DNA from: Halogeometricum rufum
GTDB taxonomy: Archaea; Halobacteriota; Halobacteria; Halobacteriales; Haloferacaceae
Direction of reading: 5' to 3'
Length of the DNA stretch: 64,000 nt
Assembly: GCF_900112175.1 (NCBI RefSeq)
Contig: NZ_FOYT01000004.1
Location: 62,001 to 126,000, forward strand
The number at the start of each line of letters is the position of its first letter. Within the stretch, counting starts at the first letter, position 1. Shown here in pieces: positions 36,347 to 45,901 of the stretch. Below the pieces are notes generated by a model that had not been told where the DNA came from, searched no databases, and saw nothing but the letters and a program-made list of their open reading frames with translations. The translations under genes were made by a program, and so were the position numbers.

Positions 36347-37401
36347 GTCGTTCCTCCCTTCCGCTTTCTGACCTGGAACGTGGTCGTGTATCCGCTCGTA
36401 CTGATCTGGTGGTCTGCGCTCTCGACGTAGTACCGCCCGTTGAACGTCTCGGTCACGCCGTCGAGTTCGACGGTGATTCCGGCGACGAGTTCGGGCACGC
36501 CGATGGTCTCGCCCCGTCCGGTGAGGCGGCCCTGACGGATGCGCGCGGCTTCGGACGCCGCAACGGTCTCCGCCTCCGCCGGCGACTCGACGGGCATCCG
36601 AAGGTCCCGGGCGTCGCCGTTCGGGTCCGCCCCCTCGGCCGACCCTTCGATGACCTCCCGTCCGTTCCGGTCGTTCCACCGGACGTTCACTCGGCTCACG
36701 TCGCGCGCTCGGTTGAGCCGCGGCGAGAACGACCGCAACGACTCGCCGTACGCGAGTTCGAAGTCTGCTGACCTGTCCTCGCGGGGTTCGCGGAAGTGGA
36801 ACGCGTCGGTGGTGACGAACACCTCGTAGTTGTACCGCTTCGCGCGCTGTTTGACGAACTGGTAGTCGGTCTTGTTGTCCTGGACGATGCGGGGGAACTC
36901 CAGGTCGGTTTCGTCTATCACCACCTTGCTGAAGCCGTAGCCGCCACGTTCGAGCACCTTCCTCACGACGTTCGAGTCGGTCACACGGTCCTCGACCGTA
37001 TCACGGTCCCACGTCTCCGTGTTCGTCCCCGTCATGAGTTCGTGCAGGCGGCCGTAGCCGCTCACGTCGACGGTGGGCACGCCGTCCGCCGGGAACTTCG
37101 GCTCCGCGGACTCGACGGTTCCGACGACCATCGGTACGAGCGTGTCGCCGTACCCCAACGAGACGGTCACGGGGCTGTCCGAGTCTATCAGCCCCCAGTC
37201 GATGCCCTCGAACTCTCGGCTCTCCTGGTCGTACAGGTTGTTCAACGAGAACGAGAACCGCTCGGCGCTGTCGACGCTCGTGCTCACGGACAACTGTGAG
37301 ACGACGCCGCTGGCTTCGGTGAACGTGGTATCCCCCGCTTCGACGACGAATCGGGGAACGTAGAAGTCGCCGTACTTCTCGCGCACGTCGGCGAGACTCA
37401 T
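36343..37401 (-). CDS. gpD-like hub protein (phage late control D / VgrG N-terminal part)
   Basis: A 352-residue hub protein matching the first half of VgrG and of Afp8. Beta-barrel segments include YVPRFVVEAGDTTFTEASG, SFSLNNLYDQESREFEGIDW and VPMVVGTVESAEPKFPADG; the second half carries KRYNYEVFVTTDAFHFREP and ends with FNGRYYVESADHQISTSGY, the typical late-control-D tail. It would link the hexameric tube to the trimeric spike. The start lies directly after the stop of the LysM tube-initiator gene, and the end overlaps the spike gene. Confidence 0.9.
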   Translation of the reverse strand: MSLADVREKYGDFYVPRFVVEAGDTTFTEASGVVSQLSVSTSVDSAERFSFSLNNLYDQESREFEGIDWGLIDSDSPVTVSLGYGDTLVPMVVGTVESAEPKFPADGVPTVDVSGYGRLHELMTGTNTETWDRDTVEDRVTDSNVVRKVLERGGYGFSKVVIDETDLEFPRIVQDNKTDYQFVKQRAKRYNYEVFVTTDAFHFREPREDRSADFELAYGESLRSFSPRLNRARDVSRVNVRWNDRNGREVIEGSAEGADPNGDARDLRMPVESPAEAETVAASEAARIRQGRLTGRGETIGVPELVAGITVELDGVTETFNGRYYVESADHQISTSGYTTTFQVRKRKGGTT

Positions 37402-38040
37402 CTACGGCTCCACCCGCGGCACCACGAGTCTGTCTCCGGGTCGGAGGCGGCGCGGGTTGTCGATGTCGTTCGCCTCCGCGATGGGTCGCCACCGCGTCGG
37501 GTCGCCGTACTCCGCGTCGGCGAGCAACCACAGCGTCTCCTCTTCGGTCACCCGGCGCAGTTTCGTCTTGTCGGCCGAACTCCGACGGACCTGTTCGGCC
37601 TGTTCGCCGGGCGGTCTGTACTCCTTGAACGTCACATCCATCCGCGCGCGGACCGGCACGCCGGTCGGCAGGAACATCGTAAAGCGCGTGTTCGCGCTCT
37701 GGAGGACGGACTTGAAGTCGAGTCCGCCCCAGACGAACCGGCAGATGGGCGGCGCGTGCAGGTCGCCGTCCACTTCCAGCAACCCCCGCACGCGGTCGGT
37801 GTACGTCCGAACGTCCCGTTCGTCCTCCTCGTAGGCGTCGAAGAACAACTCCATCGAGAGTGTCTCCGCCTCACCGCTCGTGAACTGCGTTACGGGCGAG
37901 GTGAACCCCGGGAGCGACTGGTCGGCGTACGAAATCGACTTGTCGAGGTTGTACTCCGTCGGGTTGAACCGGACGGGAATCTCCTCGCCGCCGGCGACGA
38001 CGACGGCCTTCACCAGGTTCGAGTCCGTTCCGTCGGGCAT
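37402..38040 (-). CDS. CIS tube-initiator protein with LysM domain (Afp7 type)
   Basis: A 212-residue protein of the CIS-tube/LysM family that seats the inner tube on the hub. The N-terminal beta domain (about 1-150; EIPVRFNPTEYNLDKSISYAD, ETLSMELFFDAYEE) is followed by a C-terminal LysM module (about 160-208; EETLWLLADAEYGDPTRWRPI, RLRPGDRLVVP). No base separates it from the hub gene. Its presence with AAA, DUF4255 and single sheath supports an eCIS rather than a phage or type VI system. Confidence 0.93.
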   Translation of the reverse strand: MPDGTDSNLVKAVVVAGGEEIPVRFNPTEYNLDKSISYADQSLPGFTSPVTQFTSGEAETLSMELFFDAYEEDERDVRTYTDRVRGLLEVDGDLHAPPICRFVWGGLDFKSVLQSANTRFTMFLPTGVPVRARMDVTFKEYRPPGEQAEQVRRSSADKTKLRRVTEEETLWLLADAEYGDPTRWRPIAEANDIDNPRRLRPGDRLVVPRVEP

Positions 38041-38045
38041 CGCCG

Positions 38046-39668
38046 TCAGCGCCCCCGTCGTTCGCGCTCGATGCGGAGCTTCCGTTCGAACTTGTCGAAC
38101 AGAGTATCAACCAATCTGTCGAGTGTCGGGTCCGCGTCCATGTGACGGCTAACAATCGATTCCAGAGGTGATATATGTTGTTCTGGTGAACTGTAACGTC
38201 GGTCGGTTCCCGGGTCGGTCGCTTCCCCGTTCCCAGTCGCTTCCACGTCGCTGCCTCCGACGTCGGAGGTCGTACCCTTGGCTAACTCCGACTGCGACGC
38301 CGCCGACCGTCTGTACGTCAACCGTCGAGTGTCGCCACCCGGCGGCACGAGTGTCGACTGGGCCGTCAGTTCGGCACCCGCAGGTGACCCCACGTCCCCC
38401 TCGGTCCACTGGAGCGTGCGGTCTCCGAAGCGTAGACCACCCCGGCTCTCCCTTCGCTTCGCGGGTTCGACGGCTCCGGTCCGCTGGTCGCTTCGGGCGG
38501 TGACCGCGAGCCGCGGCGCACGCGACAAGACGGTGTACCGACGCCGTTCGCGAGTCGATGGGGTTCGCCGCTCCGCGCTCGTCGTTCTCGTGACGAGACG
38601 CCGTCGAACCGGGGACCGCGGCGGAGTCATCTGCCCAGCACCGAGGGAGTCGTCGTCGGGTCTGTCCAACACCTCCCGGACCCGCCGTTCTGGAGGTTCC
38701 GGTGAGGCTTCCGCTGGACTCGGGTCGTCCGCGTTCGGCGAGCGCCTCGGTCCCGTCACCGGCGAACGTTCGGGTTGCGTCGGAGACGATTCGGCCGCGG
38801 ATGGACCGCGGACCCTCGTCGATGTCCGGTCGGGTGGTGACGCGGGCGAGCGCTCCCGACTCCCGTACGCGACGGTAGTCGTGTCCTCTCCGAGGTGCAT
38901 CCGTGCTCCGACGCGTGTCACGAGGTGAGCGGAATCCGCGAACGCCGAACTCCGTGGGACGACGACCCTGTGAATCGAGAGGCGGTTGCTCGAATCCGCC
39001 GCCGAGCGCGGCCACGCGTCGTCCGGACGGGGACGCCGCTCTCCCCTCTCCGCCGTCTCGTCGCGGCGCGGTCGGGGTTCGACCCGTCGGGCCGTCGGTT
39101 CACCGCCGGCGAGGGGAGACTCCGCTCCGTCGTCGGTAGGGCGTCGATGCTCGCGGTAGACCCACGGCGCTCCCGGTGGGCCGGCGGGATGCGGAGTGGC
39201 CCCACGCCAGTCGCTCGCACCCGCTCCGACCGTTCGCCTCGTCAGTTCGTGGGTCGCCAGGACGTGCGTCTGCGGCCGGTTCCTCTCCGGTTCGCCTGCC
39301 TGTTGTTCGCGCGTCAGCGGTCCGCGCGTCTCTATCGTCGGAGTGGCGGGTGAGTTCGTCCGCGAGTTACTGACCTCGCGGCGTTCCCGAACGACTCGAG
39401 TCGAGGTGTGGTGGACGTCCCGACTCCGGTCGGTGCTCTCGGCGACCACCGGACGGTGGACGAGATACGAGAGCGCAGACCGTCGCCAACTGGTCGTTGG
39501 TACCCGTCCCTGCAACACGCCGAAGAACGGAGTCGACCGAGCGACTCCGTACCGAGCGGTCGCTCTCGGTTCTCCCTCCGGTTCGTCCCGTTCGTCGCGG
39601 TGCCACCGACCGACCGCTATCGGACGTGCGACCCGCGGTAGTTCGATGTCGGTGGTATCTGACGGCAT
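38046..39668 (-). CDS. Large disordered eCIS protein with conserved basic C-terminal helix
   Basis: A 540-residue protein of very biased make-up: Arg, Ser, Thr, Pro and Glu dominate, and only short ordered islands appear (STPFFGVLQGRV, LSIHRVVVPRSSAFADSAHLV). The last 35 residues form a helix (DPTLDRLVDTLFDKFERKL followed by RIERERRGR) of a kind I recall at the ends of eCIS-locus proteins just before the LysM gene. The gene lies five bases before the tube-initiator gene. It might coat, load or tether cargo, or act as tape measure, but no motif decides. Reading-frame choice is supported by the conserved tail and the tight spacing; the disordered part is less certain. Confidence 0.65.
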   Translation of the reverse strand: MPSDTTDIELPRVARPIAVGRWHRDERDEPEGEPRATARYGVARSTPFFGVLQGRVPTTSWRRSALSYLVHRPVVAESTDRSRDVHHTSTRVVRERREVSNSRTNSPATPTIETRGPLTREQQAGEPERNRPQTHVLATHELTRRTVGAGASDWRGATPHPAGPPGAPWVYREHRRPTDDGAESPLAGGEPTARRVEPRPRRDETAERGERRPRPDDAWPRSAADSSNRLSIHRVVVPRSSAFADSAHLVTRVGARMHLGEDTTTVAYGSRERSPASPPDRTSTRVRGPSAAESSPTQPERSPVTGPRRSPNADDPSPAEASPEPPERRVREVLDRPDDDSLGAGQMTPPRSPVRRRLVTRTTSAERRTPSTRERRRYTVLSRAPRLAVTARSDQRTGAVEPAKRRESRGGLRFGDRTLQWTEGDVGSPAGAELTAQSTLVPPGGDTRRLTYRRSAASQSELAKGTTSDVGGSDVEATGNGEATDPGTDRRYSSPEQHISPLESIVSRHMDADPTLDRLVDTLFDKFERKLRIERERRGR

Positions 39669-39876
39669 CTGTTCGTTCCGACGTGACCGCTTCGGTAGCT
39701 TCAGTCTCCCGCCACGGTCTTCGTCTTCCTCACGAGTTCTATTGTCGGGGAGCGGTCAAATACACTTCGGGTTCCCGAGTCCGCGGACCGTCGTTCGGGC
39801 CACGGACGCAGTCGATTGACGGGCACCGGTTCCCAACTGTCTCGAATCGGGACGGTCGGGTGCGTGGGGTTCCGGA

Positions 39877-42800
39877 CTACTTCGAGGTGTACACGTGACC
39901 GTCGATGTCTCTGATCGTGATCTCGAATCCCTCCGCGGCGTCGAGGACGTCCCTCGGAATCGGCGCTATCTGCTCGGGGACGATGAGCACCTGCTGGCCG
40001 GTGAGCTTCATTCCCTCGACCTGGCGGGCCCTCGAGGAGGGGACATCCGCGATAACGGCTCCCGGGGGATACTTACTCCACAGTTGCATGAGGTAGTCCA
40101 CGGCCCTGTCGTAGCCGATTTCGGAGAACTGCGTGAACTTGTGCTCGCGAATCTCGGGCGGTCTCGACGACCCCTCTCCCGCGGGCGACCCCTCGCCCGG
40201 AACCCAGCTATCGGCACGCCAGTAGAGCGGCCGACCGTTCCGGGTCTTCCTCCCGGTATCGACGTACACCTCCGCGTGGATGCTGCCCTTCCCCTCAGCC
40301 GCTTCGTGTTTCTCGACGACCTGGTCGTCGAACAGGTTGCCCCGCTTCGCCGGATAGCCGCTGGAGATGTCCATCGGAACGTTGGCACCGAGTTCCTTGT
40401 CGTACACCTCCGGCACTTTGTCGAGGTCCATCCGTGTGTAGTGAAGGCCCAACTCGTCGAACGCCTCCGCAGCGGGGTCGTAGCCGACCGGTAGCGCGCG
40501 TTCTTCGGCCAACTGCTGGAGTAACTCTATCCGGTCGGGGTCAAACCCGAGTTCCTCCATCCACGCGCGTTCGACCGCCCGCAGGTCGGCTTCGAGCACT
40601 CGCGCGTCAGATGCGACTTGGTCGGCCAATCCTCGGTCGTCCGCCGCGACCGCCTCCCGTGCACGCTCTTCGAGCGAAGCCACCCGACGGACTAACTCCG
40701 GGTGGTCGTCGAGTATGTGAGCGTACCGTGCGCCTAACGTCTGACACACCTTCGAGCAGCGAATGATCTGTCCGCGTTTCGTGAGCGTCAGCGTGTGGTC
40801 GCCGTCCTGCGTCCTTCGGGTCACCGGTTCGCCGCCGAGACTTCGACTCGGTGAGCGTCCCCCCGTGGCCTCGGGCGTCCGTCGAGGTTCGCCGTCGTCG
40901 GGTCGGCGTTCCGGGGCGACGTCGGGTTCTCGCGCCCCCGGCCGGACCGCCTCCCCGGGTGGTCCGACGTCCCTAGTCTCCGGCCGGGAGACGCTTTCCC
41001 CGACGGTCGGCGCTTCCGAAGTCCCCATGCGACGCTGCTGGGCACGCTGTGACAGTTCGCGGCCCACGGAGATGCCCGATTCGAGCATCGCCTGCCCCAG
41101 AATCTCCATGATTCGTGCCGAGCGTTCGCCCTCCGGGAGACCCTCGAGCGCGGCGATTTGGGTGGCGATTTCGGCGGGGACCAACAGCCCGCTCAGACCG
41201 TCAGCTCCGAGACCCATCACGTAGAACGCCCGACCGGTCTTCACCATCCGAAGCGGCGTCACAGCGTGTCCGACGCCAGTGAACCCCCCGACGACGTTGA
41301 CGACGTCCATGGCCGTCGCCATGTCGAATCGGAGGGTGTCGTCTATCGCTCTGTTGATAACTCGGTAGCCCGATGGAATCGCGCCGACGGCACCGATGGG
41401 AAGAAGCAGCGAGATCGACGAACCGGCCGTGAACGGGGCCGCCGCGACGGCCGCTATCGAGAGGACCATGGCGACGTTCTCGACGGCTTCCATGAACAAC
41501 GCCCCGGCGCTCGCTTTGATGCGCTTCGAGACCGTCTCGCCGTCTATCTGAACCGCGACGTAACCGCGGCCGTACCCCGCGTAGCCGCTCAGGATGTCCA
41601 CCACCGCGTCCATGATAGCCTCGGCGCGGTTGCGGCCGGTGCCGTAGTCTTCACCGCTGTTCGCCGTCGTGAGGTCCGACACCCAGTACTCGACCTGACC
41701 GTCCTCCGTACCGCGGTAGAGCGCTTCCATCGTCAGCTGAATCGACTCTCCCTTGTCGCTGACGAACGTGGCGACCAGCGGTTCGGCGGCCGTGAGGTCA
41801 CGCTCCTCGCCGCGGTCCGCGCGCAACGCGATGATGACGTCGAGTCGCTCCAGTTGCGTCTGGACCCGGCCCCGGTCGGCGCTCCCGACGGGGAGCGAGT
41901 TTCGGTACTCGACCAACTTCTCGCGTTGGACGCTCAGCGCGCCACCGACAGAACTCAGCGACCGTTCGAGCGTGTCCAGTTCCTGCCGCAACTGTTCCTC
42001 GTTCAGGTGACTGACCGGTTGACTCAACAGGTCCCGCAGTTCCGCCATCCGCTCGTGCTCCCACGCAGTGGTCGCTCCCCGCTCTCGATTGCGACTCTCG
42101 ACCAGTTGGACCGGGTCGCGGACGATGATGGGGTAGTACGCGACGCTCGGCGGGCGGACGACTTCGGCGTTCTCGCCGGTGTACGGAATCGCCTTACAGC
42201 GGACCAGGTAGGTGCCCGGGCCGGGGAACGCGATGTTCTTCTCGCTCGCCGGCGTCGTCAGTATCTCGATGCCGAGTCTGATGCCTTCGCCGACGTACCG
42301 GAGTATCGCGTTCGCCGCGACGAGGGACGTCGCCGCGACGCCCGGCGGGCCGAGTTCCTCGAACACCGTCTCGAAGTCCTCCTCCGCGTATCGAGTCGCG
42401 CGACCGAATCGCTGGCCCGCGACGTCCCATCCCGACGGGGTCTGCGGGTCGAGTTCGTCGAACGAGGCCGTCTGCTCGCCCTCGGGAACCCGAACGTAGT
42501 TCCACTCGTAGTAGTACGACTGGAACGCCGCGAACACGTCCGGGAACTGGATGCTCATGACGAAGCGGTAGTCGGCTTCCGAGGACGCCTCGAACTGGGG
42601 TCCACCCGGTGGGCCAGAGAGTGTCGGCGAGACGCTCATCTTGGCCGGGATGGGCGGCGTGTTGGCCGTTGCGGGTTGGTCACGGACCTGCTGGTCGCCC
42701 GAGGGCGGTCCGCTCACGCTCCGCTCTAAGAATCGACCGAACCGGTCGAGTAACTCGCGTCTCGCCTCCGTCTCGTTCCACGACCGATCGACCAGCGACT

Positions 42801-44313
42801 GTTGGCTGTGAAGGAACGAGAGGAACTGCGACGCTATCGAGGGGTGGGGAGCGCGGTTCTCCGGCGCTTGTCGCGGTTCGGGCTGTTCGTCCTCTGCCAA
42901 CCCCTCCGGTCGCGGCGTCGGCCAGAGCAACTGATACACCCAGTGGCCGACCAGCGAGGTGTCGGCTCTGATTCCCTCCAAAACCGCCGCGTGGAACTCC
43001 AGTTCGAAGACGATGTCCGTCAACACGCGAACGATGCCCTGACGGTTCGCTTCGGAGCGCTCAGAGTGGTAGAGCAGAGCGGCGTCGATGTACGAGCGAA
43101 GGAGGCCGATATTCTGCGCCAGTTGTGACCGGAAGAGTTGCTCGCTGTACCACGCGGGCAGCGAGATGTCCATCTCCTGTGCGACTTTCGGGACGTTCAG
43201 TAGTCGCCACGCGTCGGAACTCGCAGTGCCGAGGTAGAGGAGTTCCCGCTGACTGTCCGAGAGCAGCACGGTGACCCCCTTCGTCCGTTCTAACCAGAGC
43301 ACCGACTGCAGGGCGAGGTGACTGGGGATCCAGAACTGTGTCACCGTCTCGCCGCCAGTCGCGTCGCCCGCTAACGTCCCCTCCCCGTGCCACTGCTTCG
43401 CGGTCCCCCACTGATAGAACTCGGCGGCCAACGCGGCGGTGTACCCTTCGTCCCCCACCAGCGTGTAGAGCGCTATCTCCGAACCCTGCTTCGCGCGGGA
43501 ACCGGGCCGAAACTGCGTGCCCTCCGGTGGCAGGAACAGCAGTCCGGTCATGCTCACGGACATCCCGGCACGCGGTGGACTCTCGGAGGACACCATCCGC
43601 CGTTCGTCGGCCGGTTCCGGCGATGTGCCCGGTCCCGAGACCGGGGACTCGCCTTCGGGGACGCGTTGGACGATGTCAGAGGACGAGCGCTGTTGGACGA
43701 CGTGTGCGAGTTCGTGTGCCAGCAGCTCTCGACCCCCGGTCGAAGACGGTCGGTACTCTCCCGCACCGAAGTGGACGTCTCGCCCCACGGTGAAGGCGCG
43801 AGCGTCCGCTCGACGCGACGCGTCGGCGGCGTCGGTTCCCGCGTGAATCCGAACGTCGCCGAGACCGGTACCGAACTGCCGTTCGAGCGTGGTTCGTATC
43901 GAGTGCGGTATCGGCGTCCCCCCGCCCCGGCTCTGCTCGACGTACGACGCGACGTCCGAACCGACGGGTGCCTCACCGGGAACGCTCCCGGTCGTCCGGG
44001 ACGGCTCTCCGTTTCGTTGGACTCTGTCTCCCCGTCTCGCCGCTTCGGCCCACCGTTCGGCCTCCAGTTCGTGCCGTCCTCGCTCGCGTCCGACCAGCGG
44101 TTTCCGTTGAAGCTGTCGCTCGACGAGTCCCTGGACCGCTCGGTTCCCCCAGTCACGTTGCAGCAGCTCGAACGGATGCGCTCGCTCGTCAGAAACCGGT
44201 GATTCCTCGAACCGACGGTCACTCGACCCCTCCGCGCGCCCTCGTCGCCTGTCGGCCGTCTCGGTTTCACTAGTCCGCGTCGAATCCGCTCCGGCTCGAA
44301 GATTGTCTGTCAT
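39877..44313 (-). CDS. DUF4157 cargo/toxin candidate with unrecognised C-terminal domain
   Basis: A 1478-residue protein, the largest cargo candidate. It has a leader motif LQRDWGNRAVQGLVERQ (51-67), a disordered stretch, then a DUF4157 domain (about 133-208) with zincin-like HELAH at 200-204. Two related beta domains follow (both starting MSVS near 251 and 555). A hydrophobic segment (VENVAMVLSIAAVAAAPFTA then SSISLLLPIGAVGAI) in the final 40 percent could cross a membrane. Next comes a pre-toxin-like element (HTLTLTKRGQIIRCSKVCQT) and a last domain of about 180 residues (SIHAEVYVDTGRKTRNGRPL, VDYLMQLWSKYPPGAVIADV) that I do not recognise. The layout is that of a polymorphic toxin delivered by the particle. 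Confidence 0.82.
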   Translation of the reverse strand: MTDNLRAGADSTRTSETETADRRRGRAEGSSDRRFEESPVSDERAHPFELLQRDWGNRAVQGLVERQLQRKPLVGRERGRHELEAERWAEAARRGDRVQRNGEPSRTTGSVPGEAPVGSDVASYVEQSRGGGTPIPHSIRTTLERQFGTGLGDVRIHAGTDAADASRRADARAFTVGRDVHFGAGEYRPSSTGGRELLAHELAHVVQQRSSSDIVQRVPEGESPVSGPGTSPEPADERRMVSSESPPRAGMSVSMTGLLFLPPEGTQFRPGSRAKQGSEIALYTLVGDEGYTAALAAEFYQWGTAKQWHGEGTLAGDATGGETVTQFWIPSHLALQSVLWLERTKGVTVLLSDSQRELLYLGTASSDAWRLLNVPKVAQEMDISLPAWYSEQLFRSQLAQNIGLLRSYIDAALLYHSERSEANRQGIVRVLTDIVFELEFHAAVLEGIRADTSLVGHWVYQLLWPTPRPEGLAEDEQPEPRQAPENRAPHPSIASQFLSFLHSQQSLVDRSWNETEARRELLDRFGRFLERSVSGPPSGDQQVRDQPATANTPPIPAKMSVSPTLSGPPGGPQFEASSEADYRFVMSIQFPDVFAAFQSYYYEWNYVRVPEGEQTASFDELDPQTPSGWDVAGQRFGRATRYAEEDFETVFEELGPPGVAATSLVAANAILRYVGEGIRLGIEILTTPASEKNIAFPGPGTYLVRCKAIPYTGENAEVVRPPSVAYYPIIVRDPVQLVESRNRERGATTAWEHERMAELRDLLSQPVSHLNEEQLRQELDTLERSLSSVGGALSVQREKLVEYRNSLPVGSADRGRVQTQLERLDVIIALRADRGEERDLTAAEPLVATFVSDKGESIQLTMEALYRGTEDGQVEYWVSDLTTANSGEDYGTGRNRAEAIMDAVVDILSGYAGYGRGYVAVQIDGETVSKRIKASAGALFMEAVENVAMVLSIAAVAAAPFTAGSSISLLLPIGAVGAIPSGYRVINRAIDDTLRFDMATAMDVVNVVGGFTGVGHAVTPLRMVKTGRAFYVMGLGADGLSGLLVPAEIATQIAALEGLPEGERSARIMEILGQAMLESGISVGRELSQRAQQRRMGTSEAPTVGESVSRPETRDVGPPGEAVRPGAREPDVAPERRPDDGEPRRTPEATGGRSPSRSLGGEPVTRRTQDGDHTLTLTKRGQIIRCSKVCQTLGARYAHILDDHPELVRRVASLEERAREAVAADDRGLADQVASDARVLEADLRAVERAWMEELGFDPDRIELLQQLAEERALPVGYDPAAEAFDELGLHYTRMDLDKVPEVYDKELGANVPMDISSGYPAKRGNLFDDQVVEKHEAAEGKGSIHAEVYVDTGRKTRNGRPLYWRADSWVPGEGSPAGEGSSRPPEIREHKFTQFSEIGYDRAVDYLMQLWSKYPPGAVIADVPSSRARQVEGMKLTGQQVLIVPEQIAPIPRDVLDAAEGFEITIRDIDGHVYTSK

Positions 44314-44500
44314 CGCTACGGTGGGTAAAGGCTTCCTCCACGACGCGTGCGGTGACCGGCGGGCCGCCGTCCGGCATCGTTCGGTGCGGTGCGCTTCACA
44401 GACGACCAGATCTGGCTACGGGTCGCCGACCCACCCCGCTGGTCACTTCCGCGAACGCGTCCGGGGCCGTGCTGCATCAGTGCGTGGCCTGTCCCCCCAG

Positions 44501-45901
44501 TCATCGGGAGGACACACCCGGTTGTTCTTCGTACGGTAACGGTATCTCCAACGTCTGTCCGGGGAAGACGAGGTCGGGGTCGTCACCCACCACGTCCCGG
44601 TTACGCTCGTAGAGCGTCGGCCACCCACCGGGGACGGCGAACTGGCGGGCGATGCCCCAGAGTGTGTCGCCCGGCTTCACCGTGTACGTCGTCGTCTTCG
44701 GCGCTGGTGGGCCGACGAACGCGTCGTCTGCGGGTTCCGGAACGGGTTCGGGATCGACCGGCGTCTCGACCGGTTCGGACGGGGCCGGTGGCTCTTCGGG
44801 CTGGCAGTCGCACACCTGCCGCTGTCGTTCTTCGTGGGCGCTTCCGCCGAAGTGTGTGAGCGCCGTGAAGTAGCGGTCCGCCCACGTCCGACACCGTTCG
44901 ACGACCGACTGGTTCTCCGAGGAGGCGTTACAGATGGCCAGCATATCACGGTGCATCCGCTCGTCGCAGGCCGCCCTGTCGGACCCGCACGTCTGGTAGC
45001 ACTCGTCGTGCCGGTCGCACGCACGCCCGCCTCGAGCGGTCGGTGCTTCGATGGCGAACTGCGTGTCGCTCCCGCCCGCCGGATTATCGGGGTCGATTCC
45101 GGCGACCGAAGACACCCAGTCGGGGACGCTACAGCCGTCGTACTCGAACTCCCACCGGCCATCGACGCACTCGCGCTGGACGACGGCCGCCGTCGCGCCG
45201 TCCTGCTGAATCGTGTGCGTCAGTTCGTGTGCGAGCAATCGCCGGCCGTCGCTCGTCTCCGGTCGGTACTCGCCGGACCGGAACACGACGTCCCGTCCCA
45301 GCGTGAACGCCCTCGCGTTCACCGCTCTCGCGGCCGCGTCCGCTCGCGCCCCGGTGTGAACGCGGACGTCACCGAATCCCCGCCCGAATCGCGGTTCGAA
45401 GAACGACCGGACGGAGTCCGGCAACGGACGACCGCCGGTTTCGGCTCCCCGAACCGGGCTTGCCGTTCGGGCTCCGGCATCCGGTCGTTCCGGTGAGGCG
45501 GGTGTCCGCCGAATCTCGCGTTCGCAGTCCGGACAGTCGAGCGGTTTCCCCTCGGCGTGCCGCTTCTGACACCGCGGGCACATGCGCTGGACGGTGCTGT
45601 CGACGGCAGTGGCCCGCGCTACCGCCGGGCGCTGACCCGTCTCGGCTCTCCCCCGCGTCACGTCCCGTGCGACACGGTCGGCCTCACGTTCGAAGCGGTC
45701 GTTCGGCGGTCCCACCGTCTGATTCGGTCGAGTGCGCTCGCTCAGGAGTCGCTGGACGCCTCGGTTACCGAGCGTGCGCTGGACGCGGACGAGTGGCCCG
45801 TCGCGGTTGCGGCGGGTGTCGTCTCGGTTCGTTCGACTGCGCGTCTTCGTGGGTCGACGGCGGCGCGTCGCGCCGCACGTGATGGCGTGTCTGGTCGTCA
45901 T
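44501..45901 (-). CDS. DUF4157 cargo with phospholipase A2-like site and LysM domain
   Basis: A 466-residue protein with distinct modules. Leader motif VQRTLGNRGVQRLLSER (40-56); two CxxC pairs (CPRC 108-111, CPDC 123-126) likely binding zinc; DUF4157 (about 158-233) with HELTH at 225-229. A Cys-rich domain (about 245-365) carries CDRHDECYQTCG at 295-306, the His-Asp pair and flanking cysteines of the phospholipase A2 active site. A Pro/Glu linker (370-400) and a C-terminal LysM (TTYTVKPGDTLWGIARQFAV, about 403-455) complete it. The start overlaps the AAA ATPase stop (ATGA). It is probably carried by the particle, LysM perhaps anchoring it to tube or hub; the enzyme activity is inferred. Confidence 0.85.
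   Translation of the reverse strand: MTTRHAITCGATRRRRPTKTRSRTNRDDTRRNRDGPLVRVQRTLGNRGVQRLLSERTRPNQTVGPPNDRFEREADRVARDVTRGRAETGQRPAVARATAVDSTVQRMCPRCQKRHAEGKPLDCPDCEREIRRTPASPERPDAGARTASPVRGAETGGRPLPDSVRSFFEPRFGRGFGDVRVHTGARADAAARAVNARAFTLGRDVVFRSGEYRPETSDGRRLLAHELTHTIQQDGATAAVVQRECVDGRWEFEYDGCSVPDWVSSVAGIDPDNPAGGSDTQFAIEAPTARGGRACDRHDECYQTCGSDRAACDERMHRDMLAICNASSENQSVVERCRTWADRYFTALTHFGGSAHEERQRQVCDCQPEEPPAPSEPVETPVDPEPVPEPADDAFVGPPAPKTTTYTVKPGDTLWGIARQFAVPGGWPTLYERNRDVVGDDPDLVFPGQTLEIPLPYEEQPGVSSR

Noticed and set aside
41158-42729. A 523-codon plus-strand frame
   Set aside because: Antisense shadow of the DUF4157 protein at 39877-44313.
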